Source of the DNA: Streptomyces lincolnensis
Lineage (GTDB): Bacteria > Actinomycetota > Actinomycetes > Streptomycetales > Streptomycetaceae
Assembly (NCBI RefSeq): GCF_021173675.1
Contig: NZ_JAIHON010000021.1
Location: 62,001 to 126,000 of the forward strand
Length of the DNA: 64,000 nt
Reading direction: 5' to 3'
The stretch's first letter is position 1, and each line of letters begins with the position of its first letter. Made by a program: the position numbers and the translations under genes. Positions 10,341 to 19,236 of this stretch are shown here, one piece after another. Under the pieces are notes generated by a model that worked only from the letters and a program-made list of their open reading frames with translations, ran no database searches and was not told the DNA's origin.

Positions 10341-10718
10341 TCAGCCGGCGGAAAAGGCGGTGTACTCGTCGGCGGAGAGCAGGTCGGCCGGCTCCTCCGC
10401 GACGCGTACCTTGAACAGCCAGCCGCCCTCGAAGGGGGCGGAGTTCACCAGCGCCGGGTCGCTCACGACGTCCTCGTTGACCTCGGTGACCTCACCGGAG
10501 ACGGGGGAGTACAGGTCGCTGACCGACTTGGTCGACTCCAGCTCGCCGCAGGTCTCGCCCGCGGTCACCGTGTCACCGACCTCCGGGAGCTGGACGAAGA
10601 CGACATCGCCGAGCGCGTTGGCCGCGTGCTCGGTGATGCCGACCGTCGAGACGCCGTCCTCGGCGCCCGACAGCCACTCGTGCTCCTTGCTGTAGCGCAG
10701 CTGCTGGGGGTTGCTCAT
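10341..10718 (-). CDS. gcvH: Glycine cleavage system H protein
   Basis: A 125-residue lipoyl carrier protein of the glycine cleavage complex. The lipoyl lysine lies in GELESTKSVSDLYSPVSGEV, the classic ESxKxxS context. The N-terminal YSKEHEWL is also typical. The ATG at 10718 is preceded by AGGAGAATTCAGGCC. An in-frame upstream extension of 62 codons has no family similarity and is not used. gcvT lies 109 bp upstream and glyA 15 bp downstream on the same strand. gcvP (the decarboxylase) is not in this window and must lie elsewhere. Confidence 0.97.
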   Translation of the reverse strand: MSNPQQLRYSKEHEWLSGAEDGVSTVGITEHAANALGDVVFVQLPEVGDTVTAGETCGELESTKSVSDLYSPVSGEVTEVNEDVVSDPALVNSAPFEGGWLFKVRVAEEPADLLSADEYTAFSAG

Positions 10719-10827
10719 GGCCTGAATTCTCCTGTACGCGGGGGAGTGCTGATGAATGGGGGACTGCGGAACGTGCGCGTGAGCAGCGGACATGTGCGCA
10801 GGGTCACGCACCGGCCGCTTCGAGTGT

Positions 10828-11946
10828 CTACTTCCGCCGCTTGTGGAACGGCAGCGCCACGACCTCGTACGGCTCGTGACTGCCCCGGATGTCCACGCCG
10901 ACACCGGGGGTGCCCGGCGCCGCGTGCGCGGCGTCGACGTAGGCCATCGCGATGGGCCTGCCGAGCGTGGGGGAGGGGGCGCCGGAGGTGACCTCGCCGA
11001 TCACTCGGCCCTCGGCGACCACGGCGTACCCGGCACGCGGGACGCGGCGGCCCTCGGCGACCAGGCCGACGAGGACGCGCGGCGGGTTCTCCAAGGAGCG
11101 GGAGGCGGCCTCCGTCAGCGCCTCGCGCCCGACGAAGTCGCCCTCCTTGTCGAACTTCACGACCCGTCCGAGGCCCGCGTCGAAGGGGGTCAGCGAGGTC
11201 GAGAGCTCGTGCCCGTACAGCGGCATGCCCGCCTCCAGGCGCAGGGTGTCCCGGCAGGACAGTCCGCAGGGGACCAGGCCGACGCCCTCGCCGGCCTTGG
11301 TCAGGGCCTGCCACAGCTCGACCGCGTGCTCGGGCTTCACGAACAGCTCGAAGCCGTCCTCGCCGGTGTAGCCGGTGCGGGCGATCAGCGCGGGGACGCC
11401 CGCGACCGTGCCCGGCAGGCCCGCGTAGTACTTCAGGCCGTCGAGATCGGCGTCGGTGAGGGAGGCCAGGATGCCCGGGGACCGCGGACCCTGGACGGCG
11501 ATCAGGGCGTACGCGTCCCGGTCGTCGCGGACCTCGGCGTCGAAGCCGGCGGAGCGCTCGACGAGGGCGTCCAGGACCACCTGGGCGTTGGAGGCGTTGG
11601 CGACGACCATGAACTCGGTGTCGTCCAGGCGGTAGACGATCAGGTCGTCCAGGATGCCGCCGTCCTCCTGGCAGATCATGGTGTAGCGGGCGCGGCCGAC
11701 ACCGACGGAGGCGAGGTTGCCGACGAGCGCGTGGTTGAGCAGGGCGGCGGCCTCGGGGCCGCTCACGGTGATCTCGCCCATGTGCGAGAGGTCGAAGAGG
11801 CCTGCCCTCTCACGCACGGCGTTGTGCTCGTCGCGCTCGGAGCCGTAGCGCAGCGGCATGTCCCAGCCGGCGAAGTCGGTCATCGTGGCGCCGAGCGAGC
11901 GGTGCAGGGCGTCGAGCGCGGTATGACGGATCGGGGTACTGCTCAT
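10828..11946 (-). CDS. gcvT: Glycine cleavage system T protein (aminomethyltransferase)
   Basis: A 372-residue tetrahydrofolate-dependent aminomethyltransferase. It releases ammonia from the H-protein-bound intermediate and forms 5,10-methylene-tetrahydrofolate. Motifs: MTDFAGWDMPLRYGS, FDLSHMGEI, ARTGYTGEDGFEL and RDTLRLEAGMPLYG. The start at 11946 (MSSTPIRHTAL) has GGGAGA upstream; the longer frame to 12000 runs into the riboswitch and is rejected. It is the first gene of the operon. The start lies about 38 nt after the tandem glycine riboswitch, so its expression should rise with glycine. Confidence 0.96.
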   Translation of the reverse strand: MSSTPIRHTALDALHRSLGATMTDFAGWDMPLRYGSERDEHNAVRERAGLFDLSHMGEITVSGPEAAALLNHALVGNLASVGVGRARYTMICQEDGGILDDLIVYRLDDTEFMVVANASNAQVVLDALVERSAGFDAEVRDDRDAYALIAVQGPRSPGILASLTDADLDGLKYYAGLPGTVAGVPALIARTGYTGEDGFELFVKPEHAVELWQALTKAGEGVGLVPCGLSCRDTLRLEAGMPLYGHELSTSLTPFDAGLGRVVKFDKEGDFVGREALTEAASRSLENPPRVLVGLVAEGRRVPRAGYAVVAEGRVIGEVTSGAPSPTLGRPIAMAYVDAAHAAPGTPGVGVDIRGSHEPYEVVALPFHKRRK

Positions 11947-11983
11947 CGGACGGTCGTCTCCCAAGGCATGACGGCGAGGTCGT

Positions 11984-12200
11984 TCCTCCCCATCTGTCAT
12001 CGGAACCTGAGAGGTTCGTCATGACCGTACGGGGCATGACTTGCACCTTGGGTGGAGCCACCGGAACCGGCGGCCCGCTTTTCAGATGTGCCTCGCCCGC
12101 GCGGTGACGGGGCCTGAGAGATTCAAGGGAGGGACTTGCTCCTTCGGCGCCCCGGCGACGTACGCCCGATGACGTACGGCTGGGGACTCTCCCGCGCGGA
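11984..12200 (-). promoter_or_regulatory. Tandem glycine riboswitch upstream of gcvT
   Basis: Read on the - strand, aptamer 1 has GCGGGAGAGTCC (from 12198), CGCCGAAGGAGCAAG (12149-12135) and AATCTCTCAGGCCCC (about 12123-12109). The linker has ACATCTGAAAAGCGGG. Aptamer 2 has CCCAAGGTGCAAGTC (12054-12040 region), AACCTCTCAGGTTCC and GATGACAGATGGGG (about 12017-11985). These are the conserved core segments of the gcvT-class glycine aptamer, twice. The expression platform should lie in the about 38 nt to the gcvT start. In other bacteria this class turns gcv genes on with glycine. Confidence 0.95.
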
Positions 12201-12436
12201 TTCAAACGGCCGGTATGCAGTTGGCGGGCACATCATTGCACGCATCGGTCGGGCGCGGCAGGGGGACCCGTCCGCCGGGTCCGCACCGGGGCCGCACAGG
12301 CTTCTCGGACGGCCACGTCCCGCTGTAGCAGGCTTGTTGCGGGAAACGGACGGAAACGAGAGGCACCGCGCATTACCTTCTCTTTACACTCGACGGGGAT
12401 GGGATCTCGTGACCACCCCAGGGGAGGACGATCACG

Positions 12437-13105
12437 GTGAACAGGACCACGGCGTACGCGACCACCTCGGCCCTCGCGCTGCCCCAGCAGCCGACGGCCC
12501 CGGCCAGGGAGGTCTGCGGCCCGCTCACCGCACCCGTCGTCCGCGACCTGCGCGAGCGTGACGGACACAGCCCGCATGCCCTGCTCTTCGCGCCCCAGGA
12601 CCTCGTGGTGATCACGGGCCTGCCCGGCAGCGGCAAGACCACCTTGATGAAGCGGACGGTCAAGGGCACCCGTATCGACTCCCAGGACACCCGGGACCGC
12701 TGGCAGGAACGCGTGCCCCGCTTCCTGCCGTACGCGGCCTACCGTCCCCTGGTCCGTCTCGCGCACTACGCCGGACTGCGCCGTGCCCTGCGCTCCGGCG
12801 AGGGCGTCGTCGTGCACGACTGCGGTACGCAGGCCTGGGTGCGCCGCTGGCTGGCCCGCGAGGCCCGCCGCCGTGGCGGCACCCTGCACCTCCTGCTTCT
12901 CGACGTCACCCCGGACACCGCCCTCGCCGGCCAGCGCGAGCGCGGCCGCGGCGTCTCCCGGTACGCCTTCCTGCGCCACCGCGGCGCCGCCGCCCGCCTG
13001 ATCGGCGCCGCGGAGAACGGCGACCTCCCCCAGGGCGTCGGCTCCGCGGTCCTCATCGACCGCGCCGCGGCGAACGTCCTGCACCGCATCGGCTTCACGG
13101 GCTGA
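12437..13105 (+). CDS. P-loop ATPase/kinase-like protein
   Basis: A 222-residue protein. Walker A is GLPGSGKTT near residue 59, within DLVVITGLPGSGKTTLMKRT, and is followed by IDSQDTRDRW. The C-terminal part has RERGRGVSRYAFLRHR and a final RAAANVLHRI segment, as seen in zeta-toxin/AAA-type small nucleotide-binding kinases. The substrate is unknown. The GTG start at 12437 follows GGGGAGGA. A TACACT hexamer at 12385-12390 is a possible -10. The gene diverges from the gcv operon, with about 236 bp between it and the riboswitch 5' end. That gap shows a short direct repeat of GGAAACG around 12350 and otherwise nothing clear. Confidence 0.8.
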   Translation: MNRTTAYATTSALALPQQPTAPAREVCGPLTAPVVRDLRERDGHSPHALLFAPQDLVVITGLPGSGKTTLMKRTVKGTRIDSQDTRDRWQERVPRFLPYAAYRPLVRLAHYAGLRRALRSGEGVVVHDCGTQAWVRRWLAREARRRGGTLHLLLLDVTPDTALAGQRERGRGVSRYAFLRHRGAAARLIGAAENGDLPQGVGSAVLIDRAAANVLHRIGFTG

Positions 13106-13236
13106 GCGGCCCGGGCTCCCTCCCCCGGCGGAGCTGCACGTTCCGTTTGGCCGGGGTGTTCCGGCGCGGTGTCCGGGCCGTTCGTACCCGTTAGCCTTTT
13201 CAGCCACAGCAGTGGTACTCGGCAGGCGGTAGGCAG

Positions 13237-14028
13237 ATGGACTTCCCGGCGGATCTCCCCGCGGACTTCTCGGCGCAGGCACACCCCCATCCCCACGGCG
13301 GATGGCCCGGCAACGAGCTGGAGGAGGTGCTCTCGGCCTCCCTCGGCGTCCCCTCGGCCGGGGGACGGATCGTCGAGGTGCTCGGGCGGAGCTTCGTGTG
13401 GGTGCCGCTGCCCGGCGGCGGCGGCCCGCACAGCGGCCCGCTCGACCTGCCGACGCTGGAGATCGAGGGCCAGGCCTATGTGCCCGTGTTCAGCTCCGAG
13501 GAGCAGTTCCGCCTGGTCGTCGGCTCGCACATGTCGTACACCATCGCCCCGGCCGTGGAGTTCGCGCGCGGGCTGCCCCCGCAGGTGGGCATCGCCCTGA
13601 ACCCGGACGGCGTGGTCGGCGTCCCGCTGCCCCCGGCGGCCGTCGCCGATCTCTGCCGGACCGGCCGCACCCCGCTCGACGGTCCCGCGAGCGGCGGCCG
13701 GGTCAAGCTCTACGAGCCCGACTGGCAGGACGACCCCGTCGACTTCCTCGCCGCCGCCGCCACGGAGTTCGCGCAGACCGGAGTGGTCGTCTCCGCCCGC
13801 CGCTGCCTGGCCGCCATCGAGACGGCCGACCCGGTGATGTTCGTCGGCGTCGAACTGGCCCAGTGGGAGGGCGACATCCGCGCCCTCCCCATGGAGGCGC
13901 TCTCCCGGGCCCTCACCCGCGCCCCCGCCCCCTGGCCGGTCAACCTGGTCCTCCTGGACGTGGCGGACGACCCGGTGGGCCACTGGATGCGCGACCAGGT
14001 ACGGCCCTTCTACCAGCACGGTTACTGA
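13237..14028 (+). CDS. SseB-family protein (enhanced serine sensitivity type), copy 1
   Basis: A 263-residue protein resembling the SseB family named for enhanced serine sensitivity; the molecular function is not established. An N-terminal domain (GNELEEVLSASLG, VPVFSSEEQFRLVVG) is followed by a C-terminal domain (VKLYEPDWQDDPVDFLAAAATEF, VFVGVELA-like strands, PVGHWMRDQVRPFYQ). Homologous segments appear in the next gene. There is no signal peptide or membrane segment. A TAGCCT hexamer at 13192-13197 is a possible -10. It lies directly beside the glycine/serine catabolic operon, which fits a link to serine metabolism, but this is inference from position and family name. Confidence 0.82.
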   Translation: MDFPADLPADFSAQAHPHPHGGWPGNELEEVLSASLGVPSAGGRIVEVLGRSFVWVPLPGGGGPHSGPLDLPTLEIEGQAYVPVFSSEEQFRLVVGSHMSYTIAPAVEFARGLPPQVGIALNPDGVVGVPLPPAAVADLCRTGRTPLDGPASGGRVKLYEPDWQDDPVDFLAAAATEFAQTGVVVSARRCLAAIETADPVMFVGVELAQWEGDIRALPMEALSRALTRAPAPWPVNLVLLDVADDPVGHWMRDQVRPFYQHGY

Positions 14029-14052
14029 CGGGCCGCGCGGCCGGGCCTGATC

Positions 14053-14079
14053 TGCGGCTACCGCCGCGCGGGCGCGACC
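14053..14079. repeat. 27-bp dispersed repeat, identical to 38712-38738
   Basis: A 27-bp segment starting TGCGGCTACCGCCGCG is identical at 14053-14079 and 38712-38738, both intergenic. It lies in the gap between the two SseB-like genes. It contains a self-complementary core and resembles the short GC-rich intergenic repeats common in Streptomyces. Confidence 0.75.
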
Positions 14080-14199
14080 GGCCGGCACGGCCCGCACCCG
14101 CCGGCGGGCAAGAACCCCCGAGCCCTTGGGCGATTGCTGACGGCACCTCCACTTAAGCTGGTCCCACAACCGGTGCAACTTCCAGAAGGGGCGGTTCAG

Positions 14200-15006
14200 G
14201 TGAGCGCCAGCGGCACGGGCACGGGCACCGCGACCGGGCAGGTCGAGCACATGCTGCGCCAGGTGACGCCCGGGCGCTACGACGCCTACGAGGCGCTCCT
14301 GCGCGCACTGGCGACCCCGAACTCCGGCCAGGTCTGGATGCTGCTGTGGCACGGCCAGGCCGGCTCCCCGGACGCCCAGTACGGAAACATGCAGGTCGAG
14401 GGCTTCGGCTACGCCCCTTGCGTGACCTCCGCCCAGGAACTGTCCGCCAGCGGCTGGAACAGGTCCTACGAGGTGGTCGACGGCCTCGACGTGGCCCGCA
14501 CCCTGTACCCCGACCACTACGGCCTCTGGCTCAACCCGCACGCCCCGGGCGGCGGCGTCGGCATCCCCTGGCTCGACCTGCGCCGTATCGCCACCGGCCT
14601 GGAGCGGCAGCCCGCCGGACCCCTGCGGCTGTCCGAACCCGCGATCGAGGTCCCGCAGTTCTACGCCCTGCTCACGCAGAACGCCCACCGCACCACGGCG
14701 GTCCGCTCACTGCGCCGCGCCTGGGTGCAGCCCGCGCTGGGGGCCCCGTATCTGGCCATCGGACTCGACGTGTACGACACCAGCCCGCAGGCCGTCGACT
14801 CGGTGCGCGCGATGATGCAGCAGTCCATCGGCGCCGTCCCGGACGGTCTGCCGGTCTCCACCGTGGCGATGTCCGACGAGTACGACCCGGTCGCCCTGTG
14901 GATGCGCGCGAGCGCCCGCCCGTTCTACGACCGCGAGGCTCACGCGGCTCCCGCACAGGCCCCGGCGGCGGGCTACGGCTACCCGCCCGCCCGGGGCGGT
15001 TACTGA
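14200..15006 (+). CDS. SseB-family protein, copy 2
   Basis: A 268-residue protein related to the previous gene. VEHMLRQVTPGRYDAYEALLRAL begins an N-terminal domain; the middle has YEVVDGLDVARTLYPDHYGLWLNPHAPGG; the C-terminal domain has YLAIGLDVYDTSPQAVDSVRAMM and YDPVALWMRASARPFYD, matching GHWMRDQVRPFY of copy 1. The tail is Ala/Pro/Gly-rich. The GTG at 14200 with AGAAGGGG upstream is preferred over a TTG 66 bp further up, which lacks a ribosome site and lies in promoter-like sequence. Copies 1 and 2 are probably an old tandem duplication. Function unknown; possibly amino-acid stress related. Confidence 0.8.
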   Translation: MSASGTGTGTATGQVEHMLRQVTPGRYDAYEALLRALATPNSGQVWMLLWHGQAGSPDAQYGNMQVEGFGYAPCVTSAQELSASGWNRSYEVVDGLDVARTLYPDHYGLWLNPHAPGGGVGIPWLDLRRIATGLERQPAGPLRLSEPAIEVPQFYALLTQNAHRTTAVRSLRRAWVQPALGAPYLAIGLDVYDTSPQAVDSVRAMMQQSIGAVPDGLPVSTVAMSDEYDPVALWMRASARPFYDREAHAAPAQAPAAGYGYPPARGGY

Positions 15007-15355
15007 CGCCTCTCGCGACACAGCGTTCACACAACAGGCACTCCGTGCCGGGAGACGGTACTTTGTTACCGCCACGTTTCTTCGCGCGTAGACCGGGGTG
15101 AAAGGAGCTCTCACGCCCCGTATGTCCCAACTGGCCCACGTCCGGCCCGCGTTACTTCCCGTCCGGATAACGGAATCCCCCAAGCCGCATCACGGTTGCG
15201 CATCCTTTCATCACGAAGTCTTTCAACTGATCGCCAAAGCGTTGAAGACTCCCGGGAGACACGGGCCGGTCGGTCCCGTGAGCGAGTTCAAAACCACCGC
15301 TACCGCGGCAGCCAGGGGGTCGGCCATCGTCGACCCGAGAGGGGTCAATCTCACT
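15007..15355 (+). other. Intergenic/leader region before the ABC importer
   Basis: About 350 bp between the SseB-like gene and the preferred start of the permease gene. It is less GC-rich than its flanks. The permease frame stays open back to 15098, with alternative GTG starts at 15278 and 15356, but the upstream translation has no family resemblance. I see no clear promoter and no strong terminator. Confidence 0.5.
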
Positions 15356-16354
15356 GTGACCGCACCGATCGAGACCACCGGGGCGGAGGCCGGAGCACAG
15401 CCCGAGGCCGTTCTCGCCGGAGTCAAGAAGAGTCAGATCGAAGGGCGTTCGCTCAGCCAAATCGCCTGGACGCGGTTCAAGCGCGACAAGGTGGCCATGG
15501 CGGGCGGCGTCGTCGTCGTGCTGCTCGTGCTCATGGCCGTGCTGTCCAAGCCCATCCAGTGGGTCTTCGACCTCGACCCCAACAAGTTCAACCAGGACCT
15601 GATCGACCCCGCGCTGCTCGCCCCCAAGGGCGGCTGGGGCGGCATGAGCTGGGACCACCCGCTCGGCGTCGATCCGCAGTACGGCCGCGACATGCTCGCC
15701 CGGATCATCGACGGATCCTGGGTCTCGCTGCTGGTCGCGGGCGGTGCCACGCTGCTGTCCGTGGTGATCGGCACGGTCCTCGGCGTCGTCGCCGGGTACT
15801 ACGGCGGATGGATCGACAGCGTCATCAGCAGGATGATGGACACCTTCCTGGCGTTCCCCCTGCTGCTGTTCGCGATCTCCATCTCCGCCTCCGTGCAGGA
15901 CGGTTTCTTCGGGCTCGACGGACTGCCGCTGCGCATCTGCGTGCTGATCTTCGTGATCGGCTTCTTCAGCTGGCCGTACATCGGCCGTATCGTCCGCGCG
16001 CAGACCATGACGCTGCGCAAGCGCGAGTTCATCGAGGCCGCCACGAGCCTCGGTGCGCGCGGGCCGTACATCCTCTTCCGGGAGCTGCTCCCGAATCTCG
16101 TCGCGCCGATTCTCGTCTACTCGACGCTGATCATCCCGACGAACATCCTCTTCGAGGCCGCGCTGAGCTTCCTCGGAGTCGGTATCGCTCCGCCGCAGGC
16201 CTCCTGGGGAGGCATGCTCAGCAACGCTGTGGATCTCTACACCGCTGATCCTCAGTACATGTTCGTGCCCGGACTGGCGATCTTCATCACCGTCCTGGCC
16301 TTCAACCTGCTGGGTGACGGGCTGCGTGACGCCCTCGACCCTCGCAGCAAGTGA
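15356..16354 (+). CDS. Oligopeptide/dipeptide ABC transporter permease (DppC/OppC type)
   Basis: A 332-residue inner-membrane permease. After a cytoplasmic N-terminus, a first membrane segment (MAGGVVVVLLVLMAVLS) is followed by a periplasmic-type loop with HPLGVDPQYGRDML, typical of the DppC side. Five further segments follow, and the coupling motif EAATSLGARGPYILFRELLPN contacts the ATPases. The GTG at 15356 (MTAPIETT) is preferred, with GAGAGGGG about 11 nt upstream. A GTG at 15278 is the main alternative. The gene opens a five-gene cluster with the order permease-binding protein-permease-ATPase-ATPase. Substrate is probably short peptides; specificity cannot be read. Confidence 0.92.
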   Translation: MTAPIETTGAEAGAQPEAVLAGVKKSQIEGRSLSQIAWTRFKRDKVAMAGGVVVVLLVLMAVLSKPIQWVFDLDPNKFNQDLIDPALLAPKGGWGGMSWDHPLGVDPQYGRDMLARIIDGSWVSLLVAGGATLLSVVIGTVLGVVAGYYGGWIDSVISRMMDTFLAFPLLLFAISISASVQDGFFGLDGLPLRICVLIFVIGFFSWPYIGRIVRAQTMTLRKREFIEAATSLGARGPYILFRELLPNLVAPILVYSTLIIPTNILFEAALSFLGVGIAPPQASWGGMLSNAVDLYTADPQYMFVPGLAIFITVLAFNLLGDGLRDALDPRSK

Positions 16355-16381
16355 TCCATCGATAGAGAGGGCTTTCCTCAG

Positions 16382-18133
16382 GTGAAGACGAGAAGGGTGA
16401 CCGCCGCTGTGGCGTCGGTCCTGGCACTCTCGCTGGGTGCTGCCGCATGTGGCGGCGGGGACAACAACAACGACGACAACGGAGGCAACGGCGCGAAGGA
16501 CGCGGCGCTCACCTCCATCGTCAACGCGTCGAGCAAGAAGGGAGGGACGCTCAGCCTGGAGCACTCCGACGTTCCGGACTCGTTGGACGGTGGCAACACC
16601 TACTACGGCTGGGTGCAGAACTTCTCCCGTCTGTACGGGCGTTCGCTCACCTCCTTCAAGCCGGCCGCCGGCAAGGAAGGCCTCGAGATCGTCCCGGACC
16701 TCGCGGAGTCCCTGGGCAAGCCGAGCGCCGACGCCAAGTCGTGGACGTACAAGCTGCGCAAGGGCCTCAAGTTCCAGGACGGCACGCCGATCACGTCCAA
16801 GGACGTCAAGTACGCCATCGAGCGCTCCAACTTCGCGCCCGAGGCTCTCTCCAACGGGCCGACGTACTTCAAGGCGTACCTGGTCGGCGGCGACAAGTAC
16901 CAGGGTCCCTACAAGGACAAGTCGGCCGAGGGTCTGAAGTCCATCGAGACGCCGGACGACCAGACGATCATCTTCAAGCTGAAGCAGCCGTTCGCGGACT
17001 TCGACTACCTGGCGACGTTCTCGCAGACGGCTCCGGTGCCGAAGGCGAAGGACACCGGCGCGAAGTACGTGCAGAACATCGTGTCCTCCGGCCCGTACCA
17101 GTTCCAGTCCTACGAGGAGGGGCGCGGCGCCACCCTGGTGCGCAACCCGCAGTGGGACCCGAAGACGGACCCGATCCGCAAGGCACTGCCGGACAAGGTC
17201 ACGATCAAGTTCAAGGTCAACCCGGTCACGGTCGACAACGACCTGCTGTCCGACAAGATCACGGCCGACGCGGCCGGCACGGGTGTGCAGCCGCAGACCC
17301 AGCCCAAGGTGCTGGCCGGCCCCAACGCCAAGCAGACGGACAACTCGTACGCCGGCGCGACGCAGTACATCGCGCTGAACGTCAACGTGAAGCCGTTCGA
17401 CAACGTGCACTGCCGCAAGGCCGTGCAGTGGGGTCTGAACAAGCAGTCCGTCATCGACGCGATGGGCGGCTCGCCCAAGGGTGACGTGGCGACCACGCTG
17501 CTGCCGCCGTCGGTGAACGGCTACACCAAGTTCGACACCTACCCGAGCGCGGGTCACAAGGGCGACGCGGCCAAGGCCAAGGAAGAGCTGAAGGCGTGCG
17601 GCAAGCCGAACGGCTTCTCCACGATCCTGACCGCCCGCTCCGACCGTCCCGCCGAGATCGCGGCCGCGACCGCGATCCAGGCGTCGCTGAAGAGCATCGG
17701 CATCAACATCGAGATCAAGCAGTTCCCCTCCGGCAAGTACTTCTCCAACTTCGCCGGTGTCCCGAGCTACGTCCACCAGAACAAGCTCGGCATGCTCTCG
17801 ATGGCCTGGGGCGCCGACTGGCCGACCGGCTACGGCTTCCTCGACCAGATCATCAACGGTGCCGCCATCAAGCCCTCCGGCGGCAACAACCTGATGGAGC
17901 TGAACGACCCGAAGATCAACAAGGCCCTGACGGACGCGATCGCCAACACCGACGACGCGGCCCGCACCAAGGCCTGGGGCGACATCGACAAGATGGTGCT
18001 GGACAACGCCTCCGTCGTGCCGCTCGTCTACCGCAAGAACCTGCTGCTCAGGCCGAAGTCGGCGACCAACGTGACGGTCACGCAGGCGTACCTCGGCATG
18101 TACGACTACCTGCTGATGAGCTCCTCCAAGTAA
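16382..18133 (+). CDS. Peptide-binding lipoprotein of ABC importer (SBP family 5)
   Basis: A 583-residue extracellular solute-binding protein. The signal peptide ends in lipobox LGAAAC (Cys 23), followed by a GGGDNNNDDNGG linker, so the mature protein is lipid-anchored outside the membrane. The family 5 region includes LAESLGKPSADAKSWTYKLRKGLKFQDGTPITSKDVKYAIERS, the hallmark segment of Dpp/Opp binding proteins. The length is normal. GTG start at 16382 with AGAGAGGG upstream. It lies 27 bp after the permease gene. A strong hairpin just downstream probably raises its transcript level relative to the membrane genes, as is common for binding proteins. Confidence 0.95.
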   Translation: MKTRRVTAAVASVLALSLGAAACGGGDNNNDDNGGNGAKDAALTSIVNASSKKGGTLSLEHSDVPDSLDGGNTYYGWVQNFSRLYGRSLTSFKPAAGKEGLEIVPDLAESLGKPSADAKSWTYKLRKGLKFQDGTPITSKDVKYAIERSNFAPEALSNGPTYFKAYLVGGDKYQGPYKDKSAEGLKSIETPDDQTIIFKLKQPFADFDYLATFSQTAPVPKAKDTGAKYVQNIVSSGPYQFQSYEEGRGATLVRNPQWDPKTDPIRKALPDKVTIKFKVNPVTVDNDLLSDKITADAAGTGVQPQTQPKVLAGPNAKQTDNSYAGATQYIALNVNVKPFDNVHCRKAVQWGLNKQSVIDAMGGSPKGDVATTLLPPSVNGYTKFDTYPSAGHKGDAAKAKEELKACGKPNGFSTILTARSDRPAEIAAATAIQASLKSIGINIEIKQFPSGKYFSNFAGVPSYVHQNKLGMLSMAWGADWPTGYGFLDQIINGAAIKPSGGNNLMELNDPKINKALTDAIANTDDAARTKAWGDIDKMVLDNASVVPLVYRKNLLLRPKSATNVTVTQAYLGMYDYLLMSSSK

Positions 18134-18172
18134 CACCGGCAGGCCTTATTCCCTGAAAGGCAGGTGAAGGCA

Positions 18173-18213
18173 CCGGGTGGCCGGGGCGGATACCCTCCGC
18201 CCCGGCCACCCGG
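18173..18213 (+). terminator. 18-bp perfect hairpin inside the importer operon
   Basis: Arms 18173-18190 (CCGGGTGGCCGGGGCGGA) and 18196-18213 are perfectly complementary over 18 bp, with loop TACCC. There is no U-run. It sits 39 bp after the binding-protein stop and 12 bp before the GTG of the next permease. Likely an mRNA-stabilising or partial-termination element, or a block to ribosome access at the downstream start. Confidence 0.85.
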
Positions 18214-18225
18214 AGCCGTACAGCT

Positions 18226-19236
18226 GTGGCTGCGTACATCCTCCGACGCGTCATGGGCGCGGTGCTGTTGCTGCTGGTGGTCAGCGCAGTCACCTTCGCG
18301 ATCTTCTTCCTGGTCCCCAAGCTGGGCGGCCAGACCGCCGACCAGCTGGCAACGCAGTACGTCGGCAAGGACGCCAACCCGGAGTCCGTCGCCGCGATCA
18401 AGAAGAACCTGGGCCTCGACCAGCCCATCGCGATCCAGTACTGGGACTACATCAAGGGTCTCGTGGTGGGCGCCGACTACAAGTTCGGCCCCGACGCCAC
18501 CCGTTGCGACGCCCCGTGCTTCGGCTACTCCTTCAAGAGCCATGTCGAGGTGTGGCCCCAGCTCCAGGAACGGATTCCGGTCTCCTTCTCGCTGGCCATC
18601 GGTGCCGCGGTGATCTGGCTGATCTTCGGTGTCACCACCGGCGTGATCTCGGCCCTGCGCAAGGGCAAGCCGGTCGACCGCGTCGCGATGTTCATCGCCC
18701 TCGCCGGCGTCTCGCTCCCGATCTTCTTCACCGGCCAGGTCCTCAGCGCCCTGTTCGTGTACGAGGTCCCCATCTGGGAGAGCATCGACTACGTCCCGTT
18801 CACCCAGAACCCGGCCGAATGGGCCTGGCATCTGCTGCTGCCCTGGATCAGCCTCGCCTTCCTCTTCTCCGCGCTGTACGCAAGGCTCACCCGGGCAGGC
18901 ATGCTGGAGACGATGGGCGAGGACTACATCAGGACGGCCCGGGCCAAGGGACTCAGGGAGACCACGGTCGTGGCCAAGCACGGTCTGCGCGCCGCGCTCA
19001 CCCCGATCGTCACGATCTTCGGCATGGACTTCGGCACCCTCGTCGGTTCCGCGGTGCTCACCGAGACCGTGTTCTCGCTGCAGGGCATCGGCGCCTACGC
19101 GGTGCAGTCCATCAAGGACAACGACCTGCCCATCGTCATGGGCGTGACCCTGGTCGCCGCCTTCTTCATCGTCTTCTGCAATCTCATCGTCGACCTGGTG
19201 TACGCAGCCATCGACCCCCGGGTGAGGTACTCGTGA
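18226..19236 (+). CDS. Oligopeptide/dipeptide ABC transporter permease (DppB/OppB type)
   Basis: A 336-residue permease beginning MAAYILRRVMGAVLLLLVVSA, the standard DppB N-terminal segment. A large outer loop (residues about 35-110) follows, then five membrane segments. The coupling motif EDYIRTARAKGLRETTVVAKHGLRAAL contacts the ATPases. A CAPCFGYS stretch in the outer loop has two nearby cysteines that could pair. The GTG start at 18226 has CGGAG upstream, at the foot of the 18-bp hairpin. The last bases overlap the next gene (GTGA), so permease and ATPase are translationally coupled. Confidence 0.94.
   Translation: MAAYILRRVMGAVLLLLVVSAVTFAIFFLVPKLGGQTADQLATQYVGKDANPESVAAIKKNLGLDQPIAIQYWDYIKGLVVGADYKFGPDATRCDAPCFGYSFKSHVEVWPQLQERIPVSFSLAIGAAVIWLIFGVTTGVISALRKGKPVDRVAMFIALAGVSLPIFFTGQVLSALFVYEVPIWESIDYVPFTQNPAEWAWHLLLPWISLAFLFSALYARLTRAGMLETMGEDYIRTARAKGLRETTVVAKHGLRAALTPIVTIFGMDFGTLVGSAVLTETVFSLQGIGAYAVQSIKDNDLPIVMGVTLVAAFFIVFCNLIVDLVYAAIDPRVRYS

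Noticed and set aside
11810..12205. A 131-codon - strand frame over the gcvT leader
   Set aside because: It spans the glycine riboswitch, whose conserved RNA segments explain the sequence; the translation resembles no protein.
15098..15355. N-terminal extension of the first permease
   Set aside because: The extra 86 codons have no family similarity and lower coding character; the permease fold begins after 15356. The GTG at 15278 remains possible.
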